Positions 15,609 to 25,077 are shown, counted from the stretch's first letter. The stretch: 46,852 bases of DNA from Rubrivivax sp. (GCA_022842825.1 JALHOU010000002.1:26484-73335); one strand, 5' to 3'. The notes: generated by a model not told the origin, from the sequence alone. Translations and numbers: made by a program.

Positions 15609-16991
15609 TCAGCGCGGCACCATCGCCTCGCGCTCGTCGATGCTCCAGGCGCGCCGCTTGGCCGTCTTCTCGGCTCGCGTGAGTTCAGGCTTCGACGAGG
15701 CCGCCAGGGCCGGGCAGGCCCCGTTGTCGGCATGGTGCGCGGCACTCACAAGCAGCGGGTCGTCGAGGGCGCCGGCGTCGCGGGTGAGGTTCTCGGCCAC
15801 CGGGCAAGTGGCGTCGAACCCGTCGAAGTAGCGGCCCTCGCTGCGTGCATTGGCCGACTCGAAGTTGACGGCGCTGTAAGTGATGCCGCAATAGCCCGTG
15901 GGCAACGACCCCACCGGCTTGCCGAAGGTGGTGTCGCCGATGGTGACGACCTGCACGTCCACGCCGCGCAGGCCGTTGATGACCTGCTCGCTCGCCGAGG
16001 CCGTGCGCGGCCCGGTGAGCACGTAGACGCGCGCCAGGCCGAGCGCGTTGCCGCGGCTCTCGAAGCGGAAGGTCTGGTTGTTGGCCGCCGCCCGCTTGTC
16101 GTTGTAGAGCAGCGCGGTGTAGGTGCGCGGCGTGGCGCCGGTGAACCCGCGCGTGCCGGCGATGTAGGAGGCCAGCGTGCCCCCGATCGAGACCAGGCCG
16201 CCGCCGTTGTAGCGCAGGTCGACCACGAGCTCCTGCACATTCTGGGCACGAAAGAGCGCGAAGGCACTGTCCAGCCCCGCGCCAGCCTGCGAGACCATGT
16301 CCTTCACCATCAGGTAGCCCATGAGGCGGCCGTTGGGCGACTGCACGACGCGCGCACCGCTCACCGGCGTGAGGTTGAACACCTTGGCCTCGACGACGAC
16401 GGTGCGCGTGGCGCCGTTGCGGCGCAGTTGCAGCGTGAGGCGGTCACCTGCGTTGGCCGCCGTCAGCACGGAGTAGTCGTTGGCCAGGATCAGCTCAGCG
16501 GCGCTGCGACCATTGGCCGAGAGCACCTCGTCGCCGCGGGCCACGCCCTTCACGGCGGCGTCGCTGGCCGGCTCGATGTAGCGCACATAGAGCGGCTGCC
16601 CGCTCTGCACCTCGAAGCCGTTGACCGAGACGCCGTAGCCCATGGTGGCTCCGTCGCCGAAGAAGCGGTTGAAGGTCTCCGTGCTTTCGCTTCGGCTGTA
16701 GGTGTCACGGGGAAAGGCCGGGTCGGTGCCCGTGTAGAGCAGCGCGCCGTAGTAGTCGAGCACGTTGGCAAAGGAGCCGGGGTTCGGCCGCGGCGACAGG
16801 CGATACCAAAAGTACCAGTCGTTCATGGTGCCGCCGAGCCAGTCCTTCTGGGCCACCTGGCTGCAGCCGTCGTCGTCCACGTAGCCGTTGCCGCCGCAGG
16901 CGGCCAGCAAGGCCGCCACCCCCAGCGCGAGCAAGCGGCCGGCCCACCGGCGGGGCAAGCGGGTGGCACGGCGCGCGGTGGGGCTGGGCAT
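15609..16991 (-). CDS. S41 family (C-terminal processing-type) peptidase, lipoprotein
   Basis: A 460-residue protein with an Arg-rich N-terminus, a hydrophobic core and a lipobox LAAC with C32 as the lipidated residue, so it is probably anchored to a periplasmic face. A PDZ-like region is at about 125-190 (IEPASDAAVKGVARGDEVLSANG). The S41 domain follows, with VVDLRYNGGG, the nucleophile region TGPRTASASEQV and the general-base lysine in GDTTFGKPVG, so Ser and Lys of the dyad are present. The tail continues past the domain by about 60 residues with two cysteines. AGGAG lies 9 nt before the chosen ATG. It is a single gene, divergent from valS and convergent with guaC. Its substrates are unknown. 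Confidence 0.85.
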   Translation of the reverse strand: MPSPTARRATRLPRRWAGRLLALGVAALLAACGGNGYVDDDGCSQVAQKDWLGGTMNDWYFWYRLSPRPNPGSFANVLDYYGALLYTGTDPAFPRDTYSRSESTETFNRFFGDGATMGYGVSVNGFEVQSGQPLYVRYIEPASDAAVKGVARGDEVLSANGRSAAELILANDYSVLTAANAGDRLTLQLRRNGATRTVVVEAKVFNLTPVSGARVVQSPNGRLMGYLMVKDMVSQAGAGLDSAFALFRAQNVQELVVDLRYNGGGLVSIGGTLASYIAGTRGFTGATPRTYTALLYNDKRAAANNQTFRFESRGNALGLARVYVLTGPRTASASEQVINGLRGVDVQVVTIGDTTFGKPVGSLPTGYCGITYSAVNFESANARSEGRYFDGFDATCPVAENLTRDAGALDDPLLVSAAHHADNGACPALAASSKPELTRAEKTAKRRAWSIDEREAMVPR

Positions 16992-17080
16992 GTGGCGATC
17001 TCCTGGGATGCGGGCGGGGAGCGGTTCGGCCGCGCCCCGCGCCAGCCCCGCGACGGGGTGGGCTCGAGGGAGGCCGGACC

Positions 17081-17086
17081 TACAAT
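17081..17086 (+). promoter_or_regulatory. Likely -10 box of valS
   Basis: TACAAT about 95 nt upstream of the valS ATG, in the spacer divergent from the S41 protease gene. No T-box or tRNA-like leader is seen. Confidence 0.4.
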
Positions 17087-17181
17087 CGAAACTCCTTCCG
17101 ACATGATTGCGTTGACACCTTCCGACGTGGGTGTCGGCTTGCGACACCACGCTTCCGGGCGTCTTGTTCTCCCCTCCCCAC

Positions 17182-20115
17182 ATGACCACCGAGCTCGCCA
17201 AGTCCTTCGAACCCGCCGCCATCGAGGCCCGATGGGGGCAGGTCTGGAGCGAAGCGGGCGTCTTCGCGCCGACGCTGGACCCGGCCAAGCCCTCGTTCAG
17301 CATCCAGCTGCCGCCGCCCAACGTGACCGGCACGCTGCACATGGGGCACGCGTTCAACCAGACGATCATGGACGCGCTGACGCGGTACCACCGCATGCGC
17401 GGCCACAACGCGCTGTGGCTGCCCGGTACCGACCATGCCGGCATCGCGACGCAGATCGTGGTGGAGCGACAGCTGCAGGAAGCCGGCCAGTCGCGCCACG
17501 ACCTCGGGCGCAAGAACTTCGTCGCGCGCGTGTGGGAGTGGAAGGCGAGCTCCGGCGCCACCATCACGAACCAGATGCGCCGCATGGGCGCGAGCGTCGA
17601 CTGGTCGCGCGAGTACTTCACGATGGACGAGCGCCTCTCGACCGTCGTCACCGAGACCTTCGTGCGCCTGTACGACGAGGGCCTCATCTACCGCGGCCAG
17701 CGCCTGGTGAGCTGGGATCCGCAGCTCAAGAGCGCGGTGTCCGACCTCGAGGTCGAGAGCGAGGAGGAGGACGGCTTCCTCTGGCACATCCGCTACCCGC
17801 TCGAGGACGCGACCGACGAAGGGCCGGGCCACGTCACCGTGGCCACGACGCGACCCGAGACGATGCTCGGCGACACCGCTGTCATGGTGCACCCGCAGGA
17901 CGAGCGCTATGCCGCGCTGGTAGGCAAGCGCGTGCGCCTGCCGCTGGCGGACCGGCTCATCCCCATCATCGCCGACGAGCACGTCGACCGCGAATTCGGC
18001 ACCGGCGCCGTGAAGGTGACGCCGGCGCACGACCCGAACGATTACGCCGTCGGCCAGCGGCACGGCCTGCCGATGATCGTGGTGCTGACGCTCGACGCCA
18101 CGCTCAACGACAACGCGCCCGCGGGCTATCGCGGCCTCGACCGCTTCGTCGCGCGCAAGAAGATCGTTGCCGACCTCGACGCTCTCGGCCTGCTCGCCGA
18201 GACGAAGAAGCACCGCCTGACCGTGCCACGCTGCGCCCGCACGGGCCAAGTGGTCGAGCCGATGCTGACACACCAGTGGTTCGTGGCCATGACCAAGCCC
18301 GGGTCCAACGGCCAAAGCATCGCTCAGGGCGCCATCGGGGCCGTGCAGAGCGGACAGGTGCGCTTCGTGCCCGAGCAATGGGTGAACACCTACAACCACT
18401 GGATGAACAACATCCAGGACTGGTGCATCAGCCGCCAGCTCTGGTGGGGCCACCAGATCCCGGCCTGGTACGGCTCCGGCGGCGAGATCTTCGTCGGCCG
18501 CAGCGAGGAAGAGGCGCGCAGCCGCGCCGCGAAGGCCGGCTACACCGGCCCCCTGACGCGCGACGAGGACGTGCTCGACACCTGGTTCAGCTCGGCCCTG
18601 GTGCCCTTCTCCACGCTCGGCTGGCCCGAGACCACGGGCCGTGCGGCACTCGAGCAGCAGCTCTTCCTGCCGAGCACGGTGCTCGTCACCGGCTTCGACA
18701 TCATCTTCTTCTGGGTCGCCCGGATGATCATGATGACCAAGCACTTCACCGGACAGGTGCCCTTCCGCGACGTCTACATCCACGGCCTGGTGCGCGACGC
18801 GCATGGCCACAAGATGAGCAAGAGCGAGGGCAACGTCCTCGACCCGGTCGACCTCATCGACGGCATCGAGCTGGCACCGCTGCTCGACAAGCGCACCAGC
18901 GGCCTGCGCAAGCCGGAGACCGCGCCGCGCGTGCGCAAGGACACGGAGAAGGAATTCCCGCAGGGCATTCCCGCCTTCGGCGCCGACGCGCTGCGCTTCA
19001 CGATGGCGAGCTACGCCTCGCTCGGGCGCAACATCAACTTCGACACCAAGCGCTGCGAGGGCTATCGCAACTTCTGCAACAAGCTCTGGAACGCCACCAA
19101 GTTCGTGCTCATGAACTGCGAGGGCCAGGACTGCGGGCTGAAGGAGCACACCAAGGCGGAGTGCGCCCCGGGGCAGCCCTTCCACGGCTACCTGTCGTTC
19201 TCGATGGCCGACCGCTGGATCACCGGCGAGTTGCAGCGCGTGGAAGCCGCGGTGGGGCAGGCCTTCGCCGAGTACCGGCTCGACAACGTGGCCAACGCGA
19301 TCTACTCGTTCGTGTGGGACGAGTACTGCGACTGGTACCTCGAGATCGCCAAGGTCCAGCTCGCCGAGGCGGCGAAGAACGGTTCGGAAGCCGCGCAGCG
19401 CGGCACCCGGCGCACGCTCATCCGCACGCTCGAAACAGTGCTGCGCCTGCTGCACCCGGTCTCGCCCTTCATCACCGCGGAGCTCTGGGAGCACGTGGCG
19501 CCCGTGGCCGGCCGCAAGCCATCGAGCGCGGCGGGTGCGACGGGTGCGGGGGGCGAGTCGAGCATCGTCACCGCGCCCTACCCCGTGGCACAGCTCGAGA
19601 AGGTGGACCCGGCCGCCGACGCCTGGGTCGGCCGGCTCAAGGCCCTGATGCTCGAGGTGCGGCGGTTGCGCAGCGAGATGGGGCTCAATCCGGGCGAGCG
19701 GGTGCCGCTGCTGACGCTGGGCGACGAGGCCTATGTCGAAGCGGCCTCACCCATCCTGATGGCGCTGGCCCGCCTGGCCGAGGTGCGCCGCCTGCCCGAT
19801 GCAGGCGCGTTCGGCGCCGCGACGCAGGCCGCACCGGTGGCCATGGTCGGCGATGTCCGGCTGGCGCTCGAGGTGCGCATCGACGTCGCCGCCGAGACGG
19901 CCCGCCTCACCAAGGAGGTGGCCCGCCTGCAAGGCGAGATCGCGAAGGCCGAGGCCAAGCTGGGCAACGCAAGCTTCGTGCAACGCGCACCAGCCGCGGT
20001 GGTGGAACAGGAGCGAAATCGCCTGCACGACCTTCGCGTCGCCTTGGCGCGCCTGCTCGAGCAATTGGAGCGGCTGGGGCGGGAAGGCCCTGGCCCGGAG
20101 GCACGCGCGGCCTGA
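17182..20115 (+). CDS. valS: Valyl-tRNA synthetase
   Basis: A 977-residue class Ia synthetase that charges tRNA-Val. The HIGH-type motif is in [12 protein letters not shown] near residue 47, the KMSKS motif in [13 protein letters not shown] near 550, and the editing domain region includes [13 protein letters not shown]. The anticodon-binding helices follow. The C-terminus is a coiled coil ([19 protein letters not shown]), the tRNA-binding arm typical of ValRS. The start at 17182 is preferred over a GTG at 17131 because [16 protein letters not shown] is the conserved beginning; no clear Shine-Dalgarno is seen. A small Ser/Ala/Gly-rich insertion lies near residues 780-790. Confidence 0.96.
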   Translation: MTTELAKSFEPAAIEARWGQVWSEAGVFAPTLDPAKPSFSIQLPPPNVTGTLHMGHAFNQTIMDALTRYHRMRGHNALWLPGTDHAGIATQIVVERQLQEAGQSRHDLGRKNFVARVWEWKASSGATITNQMRRMGASVDWSREYFTMDERLSTVVTETFVRLYDEGLIYRGQRLVSWDPQLKSAVSDLEVESEEEDGFLWHIRYPLEDATDEGPGHVTVATTRPETMLGDTAVMVHPQDERYAALVGKRVRLPLADRLIPIIADEHVDREFGTGAVKVTPAHDPNDYAVGQRHGLPMIVVLTLDATLNDNAPAGYRGLDRFVARKKIVADLDALGLLAETKKHRLTVPRCARTGQVVEPMLTHQWFVAMTKPGSNGQSIAQGAIGAVQSGQVRFVPEQWVNTYNHWMNNIQDWCISRQLWWGHQIPAWYGSGGEIFVGRSEEEARSRAAKAGYTGPLTRDEDVLDTWFSSALVPFSTLGWPETTGRAALEQQLFLPSTVLVTGFDIIFFWVARMIMMTKHFTGQVPFRDVYIHGLVRDAHGHKMSKSEGNVLDPVDLIDGIELAPLLDKRTSGLRKPETAPRVRKDTEKEFPQGIPAFGADALRFTMASYASLGRNINFDTKRCEGYRNFCNKLWNATKFVLMNCEGQDCGLKEHTKAECAPGQPFHGYLSFSMADRWITGELQRVEAAVGQAFAEYRLDNVANAIYSFVWDEYCDWYLEIAKVQLAEAAKNGSEAAQRGTRRTLIRTLETVLRLLHPVSPFITAELWEHVAPVAGRKPSSAAGATGAGGESSIVTAPYPVAQLEKVDPAADAWVGRLKALMLEVRRLRSEMGLNPGERVPLLTLGDEAYVEAASPILMALARLAEVRRLPDAGAFGAATQAAPVAMVGDVRLALEVRIDVAAETARLTKEVARLQGEIAKAEAKLGNASFVQRAPAAVVEQERNRLHDLRVALARLLEQLERLGREGPGPEARAA

Positions 20116-20137
20116 ACTCCGCGCGACAACGCTGCGC

Positions 20138-20371
20138 CTAGCGCCGGCGCAGCACGTGGATGAACTCGCCGCCGGCGTTGGTCTGGCCGATGAGGTCGTT
20201 GCCGGTTTGACGCGCGAACGCCTGGAAGTCACGCACCGAGCCCGGGTCGGTGCTGACCACTCGCAGGACGTCGCCGCTGCCCATCTCGGCCAGGGCCTTC
20301 TTGGCCTTCAGGATCGGCAGGGGACAGTTCAGGCCCCGGGTATCGAGCTCGCGTGGTTCGGCTGCTGGCAT
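20138..20371 (-). CDS. TusA-like sulfurtransferase
   Basis: A 77-residue protein of the TusA/YedF/SirA family. The N-terminal CPxP motif is present (GLNCPLPILKAKKAL), with the persulfide-carrying cysteine near residue 16, and the usual two-layer fold follows (VLRVVSTDPGSVRDFQAF). Members relay sulfur for tRNA thiolation, molybdenum cofactor or sulfur oxidation; which one applies is not evident. There is only one cysteine. It follows the Nudix gene and cysM on the same strand. TAGAAT 9 nt before the ATG may give it its own short-leader transcript, overlapping the end of the Nudix gene. Confidence 0.88.
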   Translation of the reverse strand: MPAAEPRELDTRGLNCPLPILKAKKALAEMGSGDVLRVVSTDPGSVRDFQAFARQTGNDLIGQTNAGGEFIHVLRRR

Positions 20372-20383
20372 GGTGACGCCATT

Positions 20384-20911
20384 CTAGAGGTCGATGAAGC
20401 GCGGCTCGTGCCCACGCGAACGCAGCCACTCGGCCAGCGCCATCCCGGTGCCGGCGCGCCAGCAGCGGATGTCGGCAGGCGCGAAGAGCTTGTACTCGGC
20501 CAGTTCGGGTGAAAGGCGTATCTCCCCGCGCGCCTGCGCGTGGTACGCGACGATGACCTGGTTCATGCGCTGGAAGTCGTAGACACCCACGAGCTCGAGC
20601 CCATGCACCTCGAGCGAGGTCTCCTCGGCCACCTCGCGGCGGATGCCCTCTTCCGGCGTCTCGCCCGCCTCCATGAAGCCGGTGATGAGCGCGAACATGC
20701 GCCCCGGCCAAGCCGCATTGCGCGCCAGCAGCACGCGGCCCTCGCGGTCGGTGCACTCGATGATGGCGGCCAGCACCGGCGTCGGGTTGTTCCAGTGCGT
20801 CCAACGGCAGGCCGGGCAGCGCAGGCGGCTCTTCGGCCCGCCGTCTTCCTCGGCCACGATGGGCGCCAGCGCCGTGGCGCAAATCGGGCAGTACTTGTAG
20901 CCGGCGCTCAT
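20384..20911 (-). CDS. Nudix hydrolase with N-terminal zinc ribbon
   Basis: A 175-residue protein. A zinc ribbon is formed by CPIC and CPAC (about residues 8-35), followed by a Nudix domain whose box reads GFMEAGETPEEGIRREVAEE. This fits G-x5-E-x7-R-E-U-x-E-E, with a serine where a glycine usually follows. The arrangement resembles NudC-type NAD+/NADH (or NAD-capped RNA) pyrophosphatases but is shorter than E. coli NudC, lacking its N-terminal domain. Substrate is therefore open. The ATG at 20911 gives the zinc ribbon at the N-terminus; an in-frame start further up is less likely. The gene begins 17 nt after the cysM stop, suggesting one operon. Confidence 0.85.
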   Translation of the reverse strand: MSAGYKYCPICATALAPIVAEEDGGPKSRLRCPACRWTHWNNPTPVLAAIIECTDREGRVLLARNAAWPGRMFALITGFMEAGETPEEGIRREVAEETSLEVHGLELVGVYDFQRMNQVIVAYHAQARGEIRLSPELAEYKLFAPADIRCWRAGTGMALAEWLRSRGHEPRFIDL

Positions 20912-20928
20912 GCGAGGCGGCCCCGCGC

Positions 20929-21840
20929 TCAGGCGGGGAAGACGCCGGTCGAGAGGTAGCGGTCGCCGCGGTCGCACACCACGAAGACGATGACGGCGTC
21001 GCGCACCGTCGCGGCGATCAGCAGTGCCACCCAGCAGGCGCCTGCCGCCGAGATGCCGGCAAACAGGCCCTCCTCGCGTGCCAGGCGCCGCGCCATCTCC
21101 TCGGCATCGGCCTGGCTCACGAGCACGAGTTCATCGACCCGGCTCGGGTCGTAGATCTTCGGCAAGTAGGCTTCGGGCCACTTGCGGATACCCGGAATGC
21201 GCGAGCCCTCGGCCGGCTGCGCGCCGACGATGCGCACGTCCGGGTTCTTCTCCTTCAGGAAGCGCGAAACCCCCGTGATGGTGCCGGTGGTGCCCATGGC
21301 GCTGACGAAGTGCGTGACGCGCCCACCCGTGTCGGCCCAGATCTCGGGGCCGGTGGTCTCATAGTGCACGCGCGGGTTGTCGGCGTTGGCGAACTGGTCG
21401 AGCACACGGCCCTTGCCGTCGCGTTGCATCTGTTCCGCCAGGTCGCGCGCGTATTCCATGCCACCGCTCTTGGGCGTGAGGATGAGCTCGGCGCCGAACG
21501 CCTTCATCGTCTGCGCCCGTTCGATCGAGAGGTCCTCGGGCATGATGAGCACCATGCGGTAGCCGCGGATGGCCGCTGCCATGGCCAGCGCGATGCCCGT
21601 GTTGCCCGAAGTCGCCTCGATGAGCGTGTCGCCGGGGCGGATGTCGCCGCGCTCCTCGGCGCGGCGGATCATGCTGATGGCCGGGCGGTCTTTCACCGAG
21701 CCGGCCGGGTTGTTGCCCTCGAGCTTGCCCAGGACGACATTGCCGCGCGCTTCGCCCAGGGCACCGGACAGGCGCTGCAGGCGCACGAGCGGCGTACCGC
21801 CGATGGCTTCTTCGAGGGTCTTCCAGGCCGGTCCGGACAT
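20929..21840 (-). CDS. cysM: Cysteine synthase B (O-acetylserine sulfhydrylase)
   Basis: A 303-residue PLP enzyme of the beta-substituting family. It makes cysteine from O-acetylserine and sulfide, and the CysM type can also use thiosulfate. PLP lysine K50 is in NPAGSVKDR, the substrate loop is EATSGNTGIAL, and the phosphate loop is GTTGTITG. CysM-type features include EGNNPAGSVKDRPA and the C-terminal VFVVCDRGDRYLSTGVFP. Length is as expected. It is followed by the Nudix and TusA-like genes on the same strand, which places a sulfur-relay protein next to a sulfur-assimilation enzyme. It is divergent from tRNA-Leu. Confidence 0.95.
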   Translation of the reverse strand: MSGPAWKTLEEAIGGTPLVRLQRLSGALGEARGNVVLGKLEGNNPAGSVKDRPAISMIRRAEERGDIRPGDTLIEATSGNTGIALAMAAAIRGYRMVLIMPEDLSIERAQTMKAFGAELILTPKSGGMEYARDLAEQMQRDGKGRVLDQFANADNPRVHYETTGPEIWADTGGRVTHFVSAMGTTGTITGVSRFLKEKNPDVRIVGAQPAEGSRIPGIRKWPEAYLPKIYDPSRVDELVLVSQADAEEMARRLAREEGLFAGISAAGACWVALLIAATVRDAVIVFVVCDRGDRYLSTGVFPA

Positions 21841-21953
21841 CCGTCGCTCCTTGCTCGCCGGTCATTGTGGCAGCGCCCCGCGCCGTGCTCCGACGGCGGG
21901 AATTCACCGGGCCGCCGCGGGGGCCCGGCGCCGGGGCGGCCGAACCCGCGTGT

Positions 21954-21959
21954 GATAAT
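21954..21959 (+). promoter_or_regulatory. -10 box of tRNA-Leu
   Basis: GATAAT preceded by TGT, about 58 nt upstream of the tRNA 5' end, in a GC-rich spacer. The -35 region is not recognisable. Confidence 0.45.
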
Positions 21960-22017
21960 CCGCGCCGCTTTCGCGGACGCTCCGGCCGGGCCAGACTTGG
22001 CGGGAGGGACAGCGGCG

Positions 22018-22102
22018 GCCCGCGTGACGAAATCGGTAGACGTAGCGGACTCAAAATCCGCCGCCGCAAGGCGTGCCAGTTCGAGTCTGGCCGCGGGCAC
22101 CA
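22018..22102 (+). tRNA. tRNA-Leu (anticodon CAA)
   Basis: An 85-nt class II tRNA. The acceptor arms GCCCGCG (22018-22024) and CGCGGGC (22092-22098) pair perfectly, followed by an encoded ACCA. The anticodon stem GCGGA/TCCGC encloses the loop CTCAAAA, with CAA at 22052-22054, so it reads UUG codons. The long variable arm CGCCGCAAGGCG and the T-loop TTCGAGT are present. No integrase or duplicated 3' end lies nearby. Confidence 0.96.
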
Positions 22103-22205
22103 GATCAGGCTCCAGGGCACCGGCCATCGCGCCCGCCCCACCCGTACACACCCTTCAAATCGCGCGTCAGAGTCCTGCCTGCGCCGCCGACCCAACCCCT
22201 CGCCC

Positions 22206-22790
22206 ATGCCGCAGATGCCGCCCGCCACCAAGACGCTGCTGCTGCTTTGCGTGGCCATGTTCTGCCTTGACCAGCTCGTGCCGCTGGTGCGGCCGCTGGC
22301 GCTCTTCCCCTTCGCCAGCGGGCTGTTTTGGCCGTGGCAGGTGTTGACCTACGCCTTCCTGCACGGCGACGGCTTCCATCTGTTCTTCAACATGCTCGGG
22401 CTGTGGATGTTCGGCTCCGAGCTGGAGCGTCTGTGGGGACCGCGCCGGTATCTGACGTTCCTGCTTGCCGGCGTGCTTGCGGCGGCGGCGGCGCAGTTGC
22501 TCGTCTCGACGCTGATGGGCTGGCGCGACCCGACCGTCGGCGCCTCGGGCGGGCTTTTTGCGCTCCTGCTCGCCTACGGCATGCTGTTCCCGAACCGCGT
22601 CATCATGCCGTTGTTCCCGCCCATCCCCATGAAGGCGCGCACGTTCGTCATCGTCTTTGGCGTGCTGGAGCTGGTGCTTGGGCTTTCCGGTGTGCGGGGC
22701 GTCGCGCACTTCGCGCACCTGGGTGGCATGGTCGGTGGTTTCCTGATGATTCGCTTCTGGCGTGGACAGCCGCCGTTCCGGCGGCGCTAA
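22206..22790 (+). CDS. Rhomboid family intramembrane serine protease
   Basis: A 194-residue membrane protein with about six hydrophobic segments. Rhomboid signatures are present: the loop-1/TM2 region WQVLTYAFLHGDGFHLFFNM, the catalytic serine S114 in VGASGGLFALL and the catalytic histidine H171 in AHFAHLGGMVGG. It should cleave single-span membrane proteins, whose identity is unknown here. Length matches compact bacterial rhomboids. The ATG at 22206 gives MPQMPPATK; the ATG at 22215 is an equally possible start, and neither has a strong Shine-Dalgarno. It is downstream of tRNA-Leu and upstream of a degenerate HtrA-like gene on the same strand. Confidence 0.9.
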   Translation: MPQMPPATKTLLLLCVAMFCLDQLVPLVRPLALFPFASGLFWPWQVLTYAFLHGDGFHLFFNMLGLWMFGSELERLWGPRRYLTFLLAGVLAAAAAQLLVSTLMGWRDPTVGASGGLFALLLAYGMLFPNRVIMPLFPPIPMKARTFVIVFGVLELVLGLSGVRGVAHFAHLGGMVGGFLMIRFWRGQPPFRRR

Positions 22791-22986
22791 CGCTTCGTCG
22801 CGGCGCGACCCGGGCCCGGCCGCGCGCCCCAATGCGGTTCAGCCCAGTGGCCGCGCGCGTGAAGCGCGTCAACCTGCGCCGCAGTTTCTTGCCGGAACCC
22901 CCTTGCTCGCCGGCGCAGGCCAGTTGCCATCGCCCGAGCATCGGCGCATGCTTGTGCCCATCGGTCATCGAAGGGGGCGCGCGGTG

Positions 22987-24072
22987 ATGAAGCAGCTTTC
23001 CGGGCTTGGCACGCAAGCGCCGCGCTCGCATCGGGCGGCAGGAGCCGCACTCGCCGCCCGCGCAGTGGCCACGCTGTTGATGATGGTGCTGGCCGGCGCG
23101 ACCATGACCACGGCCGCCCGGGCGCAGGCCTCGGTGATCGAGTTGCAAAGCAAGGCCCTGGCACGCGCGAGCGACGCCGTCGTCGGCGTCCGCGCCACTT
23201 CGGTCGAGGGGGCGCGCTCGGCGAGCACCCTCGGGCGCGAACGCGAGGGCTCGGGCGTGGTCATCACCGCCGACGGCCTCGTTCTCACCATCGGCTACCT
23301 CGTGCTCGAGGCCGAGAACGTCGAGATCCGCCCGGACGACGGGCGAAGGATACCGGCCCGCGTCGTGGCCTACGACCTCGCCACCGGCTTCGGCCTCGTG
23401 CAGGCGCTGGCGCCACTGCGCATCGAACCGGTGCCGTTCGGCACCTCCTCGGCGGCCACGCGCGAGGAGCCCCTGATGGTCGCCAGCGGCGGTGACGACG
23501 GCAATGTGAGTATCGCCCGGCTGCTGTCGCGCCGCGCCTTCTCGGGCTACTGGGAGTACCACATCGACGACGCGCTCTTCACGGCGCCGCCGCGCCGCGA
23601 CCACAGCGGCGCCGGCCTCTTCAACGGGCGTGGCGAGCTCCTGGGCATCGGCTCGCTCTTCGTCAACGACGCCGCCGGCCCCGAAGGCGGCGGCCGCTCG
23701 CCGGGCAACATGTTCGTGCCGGTGGACCTGCTCAAGCCCATCCTGGCAGAACTGCGCGAACGCGGCGCCTCGCGCGCCAGCACGCGCGCCTGGATGGGCC
23801 TGAACTGCATGGAGCGCGGCGGCGAAGTGCGGGTCATGCGCGTCAACGACGACAGCCCTGCCGACGTGGCCGGCCTGCTGGCCGGCGACCGCATCCTGCG
23901 CATCGACGGCATGGCCATCGGCGGCTTGGCGCAGCTCTACCAGGCGCTTTGGACCGGCGGCGCGCCGGAGCGCGCGGTGACGCTGGAGATACTGCGCGAG
24001 GGGCGCCCGCAGAACATCGTCGTGCAGACGGTGGACCGGGCCAAGACGCTGCGCCGCGCCGAGGGTGTGTGA
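22987..24072 (+). CDS. HtrA-like (S1C) protein with PDZ domain and degenerate catalytic triad
   Basis: A 361-residue exported protein: signal peptide about 1-47 (hydrophobic core AVATLLMMVLAGATM, cleavage near ARAQA), trypsin-like domain about 85-255, PDZ domain about 268-350 (MRVNDDSPADVAGLLAGDRIL). Aligned by eye to HtrA, the serine remains (S207 in DHSGAG, for GNSGG). The histidine of TNNHVV is replaced by Y104 in LTIGYLV, and the aspartate of DPRSDIAL by G134 in DLATGFGLV. It is therefore probably not a protease but may bind unfolded or specific C-termini through the PDZ domain. The frame is intact and the fold well kept, which argues for a functional pseudoenzyme rather than a decaying gene. 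Confidence 0.85.
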   Translation: MKQLSGLGTQAPRSHRAAGAALAARAVATLLMMVLAGATMTTAARAQASVIELQSKALARASDAVVGVRATSVEGARSASTLGREREGSGVVITADGLVLTIGYLVLEAENVEIRPDDGRRIPARVVAYDLATGFGLVQALAPLRIEPVPFGTSSAATREEPLMVASGGDDGNVSIARLLSRRAFSGYWEYHIDDALFTAPPRRDHSGAGLFNGRGELLGIGSLFVNDAAGPEGGGRSPGNMFVPVDLLKPILAELRERGASRASTRAWMGLNCMERGGEVRVMRVNDDSPADVAGLLAGDRILRIDGMAIGGLAQLYQALWTGGAPERAVTLEILREGRPQNIVVQTVDRAKTLRRAEGV

Positions 24073-24101
24073 TCTGGCACGGGCCCTGCCGCGCGCCCGG
24101 C

Positions 24102-24135
24102 GGAGCCTGCCAGGGCACGGGCTGCCGCAGGCTCC
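24102..24135. terminator. Inverted repeat between convergent genes, possible terminator
   Basis: GGAGCCTGC (24102-24110) and GCAGGCTCC (24127-24135) are perfect complements separated by 16 nt, between the stops of the HtrA-like gene and the SDR gene. No T-tract is seen. Confidence 0.4.
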
Positions 24136-24144
24136 CCGCACGGC

Positions 24145-25077
24145 TCAACCGTCGCGCAGGCCCTCGCGCACGGTGGGGTAACGAAGCCTCAGTCGCAATT
24201 CCGATGTCAGGCGCCGGTTGTCCAAGCGCCGCGACTCGGACAGAAAGCTCATCTGCAACGCGCTGAGCCTCTGCTCGGCCTCGGCGCGGGTCAGGCGCGG
24301 CGGCCGCGGCAGCCCGCACAGGTCGGCAGCCAGGTCGTAGTAGTCGCCGACCAGCATCTCGCTGGCGTCGCAGGCATTGAAAGTGCGCTGTGGCCGCGCG
24401 CGGTAGAGCGCCGCGACGCACGCACGCGCCAGATCATCGGCGTGGATGTGGTTGCTGTAGACATCGTCCTCGCGCGCCAGGACCGCGGCGCCGCGTAGCA
24501 GCCGCTCGCGCGGATGGCCACCTTCTCGGTTGCCGGCGTAGATGCCGGGCGCGCGCAGGATGCTCAGGTGCACGCCGACAGCGCGTGCCCAGGCGCGCAG
24601 CAGGCGTTCGGCATCGACGCGACGGCGGGCGCGGTCGCTGGCGGGCGCCACGGGGCGGCTTTCGTCGAAGCGGGCGCCGCCTGCATCGCCATAGACCCCG
24701 GTGGTGCTCACGTAGACGAAGCGACGCACGGCGCCCTGCCGGGCCAGGGCCTGCACGAGCGCACGGGTGCGCCGGTCTTCGGTGCCCTTCGCCTGCGGCG
24801 CCGCCAAGTGCATCACCGCGTCGGCCACGCCTCCCAGGCGGGCCAGCGTGTCCGGCTCGTCCAGGTTGCCGACGAGCGGCAGGGCACCGGCCGCGCGCAG
24901 CACGCTCGCCCGCTGCGGTGACGAGGTCAACACCCGTACCGACCAGGCCCGCCGCACGAGGGGCAGGATGCGCATGCCGACATCACCGCAACCGACGATG
25001 AGCAGGCGCGGCCGCGGGGCCGGCGAACAGGGCCTGGGATGCATGGGCGGGGCTCGAGGGGTCTGCATGGCTTGCAT
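24145..25077 (-). CDS. SDR family NAD(P)-dependent oxidoreductase (YeeZ-like)
   Basis: A protein of up to 310 residues with an N-terminal Rossmann motif LLIVGCGDVGMRIL (G-x-G-x-x-G) and the extended-SDR strands AVMHLAAP and FVYVSTTGVYGD. The YxxxK catalytic pair is not obvious. It resembles the YeeZ-like atypical SDRs, whose substrate is unknown. In-frame ATG codons at 25077, 25068 and 25044 all lack a clear Shine-Dalgarno. The one at 25044 leaves 11 fewer residues before the Rossmann strand and may be the true start. It is divergent from the reductase gene starting at 25194. Confidence 0.8.
   Translation of the reverse strand: MQAMQTPRAPPMHPRPCSPAPRPRLLIVGCGDVGMRILPLVRRAWSVRVLTSSPQRASVLRAAGALPLVGNLDEPDTLARLGGVADAVMHLAAPQAKGTEDRRTRALVQALARQGAVRRFVYVSTTGVYGDAGGARFDESRPVAPASDRARRRVDAERLLRAWARAVGVHLSILRAPGIYAGNREGGHPRERLLRGAAVLAREDDVYSNHIHADDLARACVAALYRARPQRTFNACDASEMLVGDYYDLAADLCGLPRPPRLTRAEAEQRLSALQMSFLSESRRLDNRRLTSELRLRLRYPTVREGLRDG

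Noticed and set aside
17080-19494. 804-codon minus-strand frame opposite valS
   Set aside because: valS is complete with HIGH and KMSKS motifs on the plus strand; the antisense frame shows no recognisable domain.
15732-20141. Plus-strand frame of about 1470 codons across the S41 and valS genes
   Set aside because: It overlaps two well-supported genes in other frames and has shadow-frame composition.
22018-22205. tRNA-Leu as a possible genomic-island attachment site
   Set aside because: No integrase, no duplicated tRNA 3' end and no change in gene character downstream.
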